Below are positions 46,281-55,289 of a stretch of 64,000 nt of DNA, in pieces. A program made the position numbers and the translations under genes. This stretch comes from Dactylonectria macrodidyma. Its lineage: Eukaryota; Ascomycota; Sordariomycetes; Hypocreales; Nectriaceae. The first letter of the stretch is position 1, and every line of letters begins with the position of its first letter. The stretch lies in the NCBI GenBank assembly GCA_020744425.1, contig JAGMUV010000004.1, forward strand, positions 2,914,001 to 2,978,000, written 5' to 3'. The notes beneath the pieces are model-generated. The model had not been told where the DNA came from. It searched no databases and saw only the letters and a list, made by a program, of their open reading frames with translations.

Positions 46281-46786
46281 TTTAAGTTTTGGTATTGGGT
46301 ATGTGTTCAAAGATTGATATCAATTCGAAGCGCTGAAGGGCGAGGCCAAGAAGATCAAATCGAGAACAGAGATGTTTCAAAGTCAGAAGAAGCGGGGAGC
46401 TTCTCGTTTGGTCGGCAATGGCAGCTCTTATGATCGCGGCGCAAGAAGCTAGACCGAGTCAAGGCCGAACTGAATCAATCAATTCGTCCCATGACGTTTG
46501 CAGGATCAGGATACATCGAGGGGCATTGAGTTGGGGCTAATGGCCTGCATCAGTTGGAGGCTGTTCAAGCTCCGCGCTACAGTTGGGGTCGTAAGCACCA
46601 ATGAAAGCCTGTTATTGAGGTCGGTTGAACAGAGCATGAAGGTCTATCTATCAGCATATCAGTAAATCGTCCGATATGATTCAATCAGTAATAATGGGTT
46701 TTAATGATATGGAATCGTTAGTCTCTGTTTCTAATTCGATGCGCATGCATGAGAGAAACGCAATACCATCACCACCATCCCGCAAG
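46281..46786. promoter_or_regulatory. Divergent promoter of the deacetylase and alcohol dehydrogenase genes
   Basis: TTGGGGTC lies at 46583-46590, 303 bases from one ATG and 197 from the other. GTTGGAG is at 46553-46559 and a related TTGGGGCT at 46531-46538. An ATG-initiated frame covers much of the right part, but only its 3' end is used as exon 1 of the dehydrogenase. Confidence 0.55.
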
Positions 46787-47997
46787 ATGCCAAGTCACGA
46801 ACAAATACCACAACTGATGAAGGCGGCACAAATCCGTGAGGTGAAACATGCAAAGTCTTTGGGATTTGAATATTTCTTGACCATTCAATAGTACAATCAA
46901 CGGTATGAGCTGGTCTCAGTCGAAGTACCCAAGATCAGAGATCATGAGCTCCTTATCAAGGTCCACGCAGCAGGCTTCTGCCACTCAGACCTCCAAGTGC
47001 TCCATGGCCAATTCCCCTGCAAGCTGCCCATGATACCCTCCCACGAGCCCGCCGGAGTGATTGTGCAAGTCGGCTCGCAATGCGACGGCTCCTGGAACGA
47101 GGGCGATCGAGTTGGCGCGCTGAACTTCAAGAATGCCTGCTCAAGATGCACCGGATGCGCGCTGGCGCTCCGGCGCCATGACAAACTCGACCCGAGACTT
47201 TGCGAAAAGCGTGAGATGGCTGGGTTCAAGAACGATGGCTGTTTTGCTGAGTACATGGTTGTCGATCCGGCGACTACGGTGTTGCTGCCGGATACTCTGA
47301 CGTTCGAGCAAGCCGCACCGCTCATGTGCGCCGGGGTGAGTTTCTACCCGAGCAAACATTTACATACCCAAGAGGCCAAGAAGCTAAAGTATATAAATGA
47401 AAGGCAACCGTTTGGGGCGCCCTCGAAAAAGCGACGGCAACCCTCGAGCCTGGCGCGGCTGTCGCCATCATAGGGATTGGGGGTCTAGGACACCTCGGAA
47501 TACAGTTTTCAAAGGCCATGGGCTATCGAACGATCGCCATTGACACACGAGAAGCCGCGAGATCTCTAGCGAGCCAAGTTCCCCCCGGTCTGTCGCCGGA
47601 TCTGATCCTCGACTCGACCTCAAGCTCGGCGGCCGCGGCTCAGATATTCGACTTCACAAAGGGCGAAGGCATCGCGGCTGCAGTCGTGTGCACCGACTCC
47701 CTCGACGTCAATGCTTGGGCGCTGACGCTTCTGCGGTTCGGAGGAGTCATGGTGGCGCTCGGGTTGCCCCCGGAGCAGTGGCGGTTCGATGCCAGTCTCA
47801 TGGTGTTCCGCGAGTTGGTCATCATGGGGAGCTACGTTGCGAATACCGATTCCATCAAGAGGATGATGGAGGTGGTGGAAAAGGCTGGCGTTAGATCTCA
47901 TGTAAACCAGGTTGCCTTCAATGACATTCCTGGAATAGTAGAAGCATACCAGGATGGCGCTTTCAAGGGTAGACTCGTGGTCCAGATAGCTGAATGA
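46787..47997 (+). CDS. Zinc-dependent alcohol dehydrogenase (MDR family)
   Basis: Three exons, 46787-46840, 46892-47335 and 47404-47997, give 363 residues. The joins restore AAQIREYNQRYELV and PLMCAGATVWGAL. Catalytic zinc ligands are Cys48 (GFCHSD), His69-Glu70 (SHEPAG) and Cys164 (PLMCAG). A structural zinc lobe is present (Cys101, 104, 107 and 122), with a longer gap before the last Cys than in yeast ADH1. The nucleotide-binding motif GIGGLGHLG is at about 190-198. It should oxidise an alcohol or reduce an aldehyde with NAD(P) in the cytosol. It lies head-to-head with the deacetylase and upstream of the amidase gene, which suggests a shared pathway. The substrate is unknown. Confidence 0.88.
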
Positions 47998-48899
47998 CCT
48001 CTCTTCATGATTCAGTACTAACGAAACTATTGCTATCAATTGTTGCCAGCATTTGCTTGATTGGAAAGTGCACCGGAAGTCTTGCCCAATGCTAACGACT
48101 AACACTGATCCTGGACATTTCTAAATCGACGTAATTTTTGTTTGGCATCGCTTCCTCAAGCTAATCTCTCGATCTGCTCTACTACACGATAGGATGATAT
48201 TTGACTAGTGTCCCAGGTAACTAGATGAGCTTTGCATGTTCTGGTCACACATATGACCCCAAAGCTGAAGACTAAGTGGAGAGAAAAGAAGGAGCTCAAA
48301 GTGACCATCTACTGTATTTTTGGGGCATCTCTGTGACCCTCATGTGAGCGGAGATTCTCGGCGCAATTGTCGCGTGGTTTTCCTCACGCCGATCTCCACG
48401 CCTGCAGATATCCAGATAATTAGTCTTGAACTCATTGGCCATTGCATCGTATCTCTACCCCAGACCCATCTTTACCGTTTATCTGGGGAAATTGTATCCG
48501 ATTTATGTCAAAGAACCAAGGAAGGGACAGTAGGATTTTGGGGTACATTCATGGGTCATGTTGGTGGGGGTGGAGACGGGCTTCGTAGTGACCCCAACTG
48601 CCTCCAACTCTTCGAATCCTCCAACACTCCACTCCTCTGCCGATCAATTACACCTCCATCCGCGATGCTCCCGAAGGAGAAGTCGGAATCATGGAAAGTT
48701 TCTTGGCAATGATACCCGCAATTCGGGTGATTCAAATTAAGCTGCCATATGGGCTCGGGGACGAATAACCGAGTACCGTGAAGCATGTCCTCGACAGATT
48801 TCTCATATCTTAGAAAGGTGTAAATCCCAGACACTAGGAGGAACGCCGAGTCCTAATCTACTGCACGCTACGAGATAAGACACAACTACAACGGTCGAC
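47998..48899. promoter_or_regulatory. Amidase promoter with TTGGGGTC and GTTGGAG words
   Basis: GACCCCAA (reverse of TTGGGGTC) occurs at 48255-48262 and 48590-48597, and TTGGGGTA at 48538-48545. CTCCAAC (reverse of GTTGGAG) occurs at 48602 and 48619. No protein gene is supported in the spacer. Confidence 0.55.
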
Positions 48900-50737
48900 A
48901 TGTCTGTCTTCTTCAAAGAGGCTTCACCGTGGGTATCCCGAAGATAACAAGCAGTGTCCTATCTCTTGTTACTGACATGCCGATACAGGAACAACCCGGT
49001 GAAGAAGGGTGATGTCGAGAACGTGCTGGGACGAATCGGCGTTGCCATCAACGACCAAGACTCAGACGACTTCCACCAGCTCCTCGCCGCAGTCCATGAT
49101 TGCGCAGAGCACATCGCCGACCTCCCAGACTACCAGCCGATCCCAGATGTGAAGAAATACCCACGCGAGAACGTACGTCGACCTGCCGCGGATGAGCAGG
49201 ACTTTGGAAACGCTTGGGCGCACAAGTTCCTCATCCGCGGCGACCCCAAGGGGCCTCTCTTGAGGGGCAAGGAGGTTTGCGTCAAAGACTGCATCGCCGT
49301 GGCAGGCGTCCCGCAGTTCTACGGCAGTGATGCGTTTCCTGCATGGACTCCAAGCACCGATGCGACTATTGTCACTCGGTTGCTCGACGCTGGCGCAAAC
49401 ATTGTGGGGACGGCGACTTGTGAGAACTTTTGCAACTCAACTTCGTCATTCACGAGCGCTCAGGGAGTTGTCGAGAATCCTTACAGGAAAGGATACTCGG
49501 CTGGTGGAAGCACCTCAGGGGGCGCTGCGCTGGTGGGATCTGGCTTGGTTGACTACGCCATTGGAGGAGACCAAGGAGGAAGTATCCGAGTCCCAGCTGC
49601 CTTGTGTGGGTGTAAGTAACATTTGCGTGTCCCTTTTACTGTTTCAAGTACTAACTTGCCTCAGGCGTTGGGTTCAAGCCCACTCATGGGCTGGTCCCTT
49701 GGACCGGGATCACCAGTGGCGATGCCATTGATGATCACGCTGGGCCCTTGACTCGGTCCGTTTTCGACGCTGCTCTATGTCTCGACGCCCTTGCCGGAAA
49801 CGACGGTATCGACGACAGGTCATTCGCGTCAGGGGCTCATGGGACACATGGGTATGCAGAATCACTATTAGACCGGAAAGATCAGCCTCGCAGCTTGGCC
49901 GGTATCAGAATTGGCATTCTGAGGGAGGGGTTCGACCCAGCAGTGTTCGACCCCAAGGTCAAAGAGGTTGTGCTCTCTGCCGTGAGCAAATTCCAACAAC
50001 TGGGCGCAACGGTTGAGGAAGTATCTGTCCCCTCACACCTCGAGGGTCCGGCGATTTGGACCATCCAACAGAGGATCTCGGGTTCACTGACCATCCTCGG
50101 CCAAGCCCATGGAAGAAGGGGACTCCAACTCACCGAGTTTGAGCACGCAAGGCTTCCATGGACTACCGAAAACTTCCGAAAACTCTTCCCTTCTACCCAA
50201 AATACCATCATCAACGGCCTATACCTGATGGACAAGTTTCCGGGCCTCTACGGAAAGGCCGTGAACCTGGGGCGCAAGATTAGCGACGATTACGAGCGAG
50301 CCCTGTCCGAGTTCGACGTCTTGGTGATGCCAACAACGCCCTACGTAGCGCCGCAACACGGCAGCCGCGGAACTCCGCGCCAATGTTTCGAACCAAGTAT
50401 CGGGCTGACGTCCAACACGGCCGTCTTCAACGTGACGGGCCACCCGGCAATGTCGATGCCTGTGGGCATGGCGCCCGCCAAAGAAGACTCGACGGTGCTA
50501 CTTCCGGTTGGTATGCAAATAGTCGGGGCTCTATGGCAAGAGAAGAAGATCCTGCGAGTTGCCCACGCGTGGGAGACGGCTTTCGACTGGAAGGCAACGG
50601 CAGTCGCTACGAATGGAGGCTGCTCTGACACGACCATGGCTAGTGGGTTGAAGGAGGCCGAGTGGTCCAAGTTGAACGGGTCGAAGATGAATGGGCAGGA
50701 GAAAATAGAAATTAGCGAGCTTGCGGTGCAGTCATAG
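48900..50737 (+). CDS. Amidase (amidase-signature family)
   Basis: Three exons, 48900-48928, 48989-49611 and 49665-50737, give 574 residues. The joins restore ASPNNPVKKG and PAALCGCVGFKPTHGLVP. Signature residues are visible: Lys109 in CVKDCIAVAG, the cis-Ser in GGSTSGG (about 183-188), and the nucleophile Ser208 in GGDQGGSIRVPAA. The enzyme hydrolyses a carboxamide to acid and ammonia; the substrate is not predictable. There is no signal peptide or obvious transmembrane helix, so it is probably cytosolic. Two copies of GACCCCAA also lie inside the coding sequence (near 49241 and 49951). With the neighbouring deacetylase/imidase-type enzyme it could act in sequence on an imide or N-acyl compound. 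Confidence 0.9.
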
Positions 50738-50923
50738 ATCAAAAACGAAACATGTTCACATTGCTTTTCACCTTTATTCTTCATTTTCTCGCTCTCATCG
50801 TTCTCCATCTGGTCGACTTACATGCTGCGCTAAGCTCGGCCGGACCCACGCAAAACACCATAACGGGTTGCAATCTCGACCCTCAGCACCAATCCACCCT
50901 ACACAGGCGCCAAACGCCTGCCA

Positions 50924-50995
50924 TCTTCCGTAGTATAGTGGTCAGTATGCAAGCTTGTCACGCTTGAGACCCGGGTTCAATTCCCGGCGGGAGAG
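50924..50995 (+). tRNA. tRNA-Asp (GTC)
   Basis: A 72-base cloverleaf. The acceptor stem is TCTTCCG with CGGGAGA, the D arm is TAGTATAGTGGTCAGTA, and the anticodon stem-loop is CAAGC-TTGTCAC-GCTTG with anticodon GTC. The T arm is CCGGG-TTCAATT-CCCGG and the discriminator is G. There is no intron. A T-run near 51030 can end Pol III transcription. It lies between the amidase and SDR genes. Confidence 0.95.
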
Positions 50996-51075
50996 ATCCA
51001 GCCACATGTGTTACACATGTTATTGAATATTTTTTTGGTTCACTTTTTGTTCTAATCAGTTGATATGGTGGGCTT

Positions 51076-51992
51076 TCAGTTGATGGTATATCCGCCGTCT
51101 ACTACTAAAGCATGGCCTTGGATAAAAGATGCCTGGCTGGAACACAGGAACAAGACGGCATTCGCAACCTCGTCCGGCCGGCCCATCCTCCGCATCGGTG
51201 CAATGTCAATAGCGGGCTTCAGTCGCTGCGTCACCTCCTCCGAGCCAGTGGTCAACGGGGTTTCAATTACACCAGGGCAGACGCAGTTGATACGGATACC
51301 ATCAGCAGAGTAGTCGATGGCATCGGCGCGGGTCATGTTGATGATGGCCGCTTTGGAGGCGCAGTATGGGGCTGTAACCAATAATCAGAACGGGCAAGTC
51401 GCCAATGAGAGGAGCAACGAGTTTGACATACCGGCTCCGGGCCTTGCAACTATTCCCAGTTGGCTGGCTATGTTGACAACCGCACCTCTCTGCTCGGGAT
51501 GCTCTTCAAGCGGCTCTTGCTTCAGCATCTGCGCCAGCGCCGCCCGCGAGCAAAGCCACGAGCCGCGGTAGTTGACGCGAGTAATGAGGTCGAACGCAGC
51601 CGTCGACGTCTCGGTCGAGCGAAGAGACTCGCCGAGGATGCCTGCGCAGTTGACCGCATAGTCGAGGCGCGAGAACTCGCTGGTGACGTCGTTGGCCATG
51701 GAAGAGACAAACGTTTCATCTGAGATGTCGCCTGGGTGCGTCAACACCTGTGCCTTGGGGTTGATCTTCAGGATGGCATCTCTGGTCTGCGCGAGCGTGG
51801 TTTCGTTGATGTCTGTGATGGCAAGCCTGGAGCATCCTGACCGAGCGAATGCCTTGGCAATGGCAGCGCCAATTCCTAGGTATCTCTGTAAGTTATAGCC
51901 ATTGGGACGAGGAATTAGGATTTGTTCATACCAGTGCCGCCAGCGCCCGTGACCAAGGCCACTCCTGGGAGCTTTGTGAGCAAGGATGCCAT
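51076..51992 (-). CDS. Short-chain dehydrogenase/reductase (classical SDR)
   Basis: Three exons, 51992-51932, 51875-51432 and 51371-51076, give 266 residues; both introns start GTATG. The joins restore the cofactor loop TGAGGTGIGAAIA (15-27) and RPGAAPYCASKAAI. Catalytic residues are NCAG (96-99), Ser158 (NIASQLG), Tyr171 and Lys175 (YCASK). The acidic residue after strand 2 (ITDINE) suggests NAD(H) preference. Such enzymes interconvert hydroxyl and carbonyl groups on small substrates. The gene is divergent from the C2H2 regulator and shares its promoter, the usual arrangement of a pathway gene and its regulator. Confidence 0.9.
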
Positions 51993-52443
51993 TGCGACTA
52001 TTTGATCTAGATTCGATTGGACGTCGTGGTGTTGACGTTTGAATGACGGGCTGATATCTAAGGTGATGAGCACATATGGCTACCAAAAGCTGGAGGGTTT
52101 GGACTATCTTGTCCTACATGGACATCCCTGCTCCAAACCCAAAACACTACCTTTCCAAATGCAATAATAATGATGACTCGTGACTCGTCCGATTGATCAA
52201 CGATACTTGTGCTCAATCTAGCGAACAACCCCCGAACTGACTGTGGAGTCGACCGTAACTTACTCCAACTCGGAGTGGAGAAGCTCCCCAGACCCCCAAG
52301 ATAAGCCGCCCCAGCGAGTCATGTACTCGACCTCCCAAGAAGCGACTCCAAAGAACTGGTTCCCCAGCAGTCCCCAGTTTATCGTGGGCTTTCGCACTTT
52401 CCTTCTCCAACTCCAAGCTTCAGCATCGCCATCGCCTCCAAAG
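51993..52443. promoter_or_regulatory. Divergent promoter of the SDR and C2H2 regulator genes
   Basis: CTCCAAC (reverse GTTGGAG) occurs at 52263-52269 and 52405-52411. A near-match GACCCCCAAG lies at about 52290. No exact TTGGGGTC is present. Confidence 0.5.
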
Positions 52444-55289
52444 ATGCTGGACGGCGACAACGGAGGTAACAGACAGGTGGCGACGCAGCGCAGACGACGT
52501 CGTGGAGTTCCCCACGTCTGTTCGCATTGCGCGAGATCCTTCAAGCGCTCCGAGCATCTGGAGCGCCATGTCCGCACTCGTAGGTGTTTTCCCTCCCCCG
52601 GATTTTGGAGTTGAGGGTTGAGAGTTGCCCCCAGTTGGCCCACTTTGACTTGACTTGACTCGACTTGTGTCCACATAAGTTACGTGATACTGTCTGTATA
52701 CATGCTCATCATTGACGCAGATACCAAAGAGAAGCCCTTCCTGTGCACCTGCGGAGCTGCCTTTACGCGTCGTGATCTTCTGACTCGGCATCAGCGCATC
52801 ACCTTTCACGAGGGCGATGCAGCAGACTCGACCATATCTCACAGGCGCGCAGTGCCAGATCTGGCTGCCGCTGCCGCCGCGGAATCACTCTCGACGCTTT
52901 CCGGGCTGAATGCTCCTCCGTGGGTCCAACAGCCTGCGTCTGCGGCCGTGTATGTAGATGTGAGCCAGCGTGGGATCGTGTCGCAGACAATTTCCTCAGA
53001 GACGTGTAACCAGGCCCTCATGGCTCCTCAGATTCTCGACCAAGGTGTGTTGTTTCGAATATGGTAGTCACAGACTCTTGAGACCCGAGTACTCATTCTT
53101 CCAGTAGGCCAAGACATGAGCGGCCTCGACCAGTTTCGGGAATTTGCAGAATTTCTCGACGGTGTTGGCCTCCCAGCCGAATGGAGTCCTTACTTCCAGA
53201 ACCCTGAGAGGGAGTCAGAAGCTGGAGACCATGCGCCGGAACAGCTGGAGGCCTCAGTAGTCCATCCTCACTCGGGACCTGTCACTAGGCCAGGCACTCC
53301 CTTCAGCTCATGGCTACCCTCAGCACCTGAAAATGACAGAATTAACGGAGCAGGTTCAGTTGAAAGTACGTCGTAGTTCCATCCGTGTTGAAGGTTCTCC
53401 TAGCATTAACCGTCTCGACCAGACCCTCGAGTTCACGAATTCTCACCTCCTCTATTCAAAATCACCGACGAGCAGCGAGCTCGTCTCGACGCTTCGTTAG
53501 AACGCTTCCGCGGTGTTCTCGATCCTGACTTTCGCTTCCCTTCCCGGCACGCCCTGACCAGGTACATCACTTCGTACTTCGAAGGGTTCCACACTCACAT
53601 GGTTTTTATCCATGTCCACACTTGGAGAGTCCTCGACAGCCCACTGGAGCTGGTCCTTTCTATCGCGGCGCTTGGTGCGCAATATTGCTTGGAGCACCGA
53701 AACTCGGAGCGTCTGTTCCACGCAGGGAAAGCGGTGCTCTCGGAGAGGTTGTTTCACGAGCGCGACAAGTTCGGGCCCAAAACCGCCAGTCTTCTCAACA
53801 TGCAGACATGCCCGCAGCAGAGACAAGTAGTGAGGAACGGAGAATCCCTGATGTCTGACATGTTGAGCATGGACTGTGGGTTGTGGGAACCGATCGACAC
53901 TGTCCGCGCCTTGATCAATCTCATGGGCTATGCGACATGGGAACCCAAAGAGTCTCTGCTACAGGAAGCCTTCACCCTGCAAGGCCTGCTGGCGCAGGTT
54001 CTCCGAGACATCGGGCTTGAGGAAGAAGACGAACCAGAGAGAGCTTCTGAACTCGCATCGCTACACACTGCCTGGTTGGCATGGGTCCGCCAGGAATCCG
54101 TCCGAAGGGCCAAACTCATCGCCTTTTCATTCATCCACATCCACAGCGTCGCTTACAACGTGTACCCGGCTCTGAGGAGCAACGAGATCCACCTGAGGCT
54201 GCCTTGCTCCACCAAGGAGTGGAAGGCCCCCGCAGCGGTGCAATGGCAGTTGGCTCAGCAAGAGGTGCGGAAGCAGCAACTTCACTTCCAGGACGCTTTG
54301 GGATTGTTGTTGCGTAACCTAGACTGCGGGGTGGCTTTGGATCCGATCCCTACGCCGCTCGGAAACTATGTCTTGTTGCATGGACTGTTGCAGCGAATCT
54401 ATATAGTCCGCGATCTGTCCTTGCCCATCATGGACCACTCTGCGTCTCTTCCAGCCGAAGAGGTCGACAAGTTGGAGTAGGTTGAATCCGCACGCACCAT
54501 GTCTTTCTCTAGGGACAGTTGATATCCCCAAATCTAAGAAGTCAAACTGACAAATCTTGAAATCCTAGGCGTGGCCTTAGATCATGGACGACAAGCTGGC
54601 AGCAAGCACCCGAGTCGAGTCTGAATCCCAACAATGAGAACGGACCGATTCCCTTCACGTCAAGCTCCTTGCTCGGGCTTGCCTACGTTCGCATCTATCT
54701 CAACCTCGGTCCGTATCGACAGCTGGAGACCCGAGACCCAGCCCGGATAGCAAAGGCGATGCTAAAGTGCCCGGGTGTCGAGCGGAGTGACGGCGTCATA
54801 TCAGCGCTGCTGTATGCCACGCACGCACTGAGCATCCCAGTCAGGCTCGGGGTCGACCGCGTCGCCCGGAGTCAAGCGTTCTTCTGGAGCGTTCGACATT
54901 CCCTATCGGCACTAGAATGTGCGGTTCTTCTTAGCAAATGGCTCTGTTCACTGCATTCTTCCGTCAAGGCGGCGCCCCTCACAGGTATGTATTCGTGTCA
55001 GTCGGAGTACACGTCGGGCAGCTAACCCAAAACCTCTCGCTCAGGCAGCGAGGATCGCATATTGCACTGGGTTCGGTGCATCGTCGAAGAAGCCTATGCA
55101 GTGGTAGACTTTGACGAGGAGGAGGAGGCAGGGCTCAGACTGGACCCGCAAGGCCTCAGTTTTGCCGTGTTGAAGATATGGGCACACTTCTTCAAGAGAA
55201 ACACGCAATGGCCCTTCATCAACATTCTCGGCGCAAGCCTGGAAAAGTACAGAGATCAGTTGATTCGCAACTGCCAGCAACGGCCATGA
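52444..55289 (+). CDS. C2H2 zinc finger plus fungal-specific domain transcription factor
   Basis: Six exons: 52444-52579, 52721-53044, 53105-53365, 53423-54476, 54569-54984 and 55045-55289, giving 811 residues (about 41 more if the ATG at 52321 is used). Two fingers lie near the N-terminus: C26-x2-C29-x12-H42-x3-H46 with recognition stretch FKRSEHLERH, as in Msn2-type GGG readers, and C54-x-C56-x12-H69-x5-H75 with FTRRDLLTRH. A basic run (QRRRRR) precedes them. The middle region (YFEGFHTHMVFIHVHTW, LSIAALGAQYC) and the helical remainder fit the fungal transcription factor domain. Acidic, low-complexity linkers join the parts. Exon 3 has a CAGTAG tandem acceptor, so one Val may be optional. 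It is divergent from the SDR and at the edge of the cluster, so it is the probable local regulator. Confidence 0.87.

Noticed and set aside
44508..48597. TTGGGG words as CreA/Mig1 sites
   Set aside because: CreA prefers SYGGRG; these copies have T, not C or G, at the first position and share the extra TC at the 3' end, which CreA does not require.
48954..49619. Amidase starting at 48954
   Set aside because: That frame does not begin with a sensible N-terminus; splicing from the ATG at 48900 through a GTGGGT intron gives a better start and correct phase.
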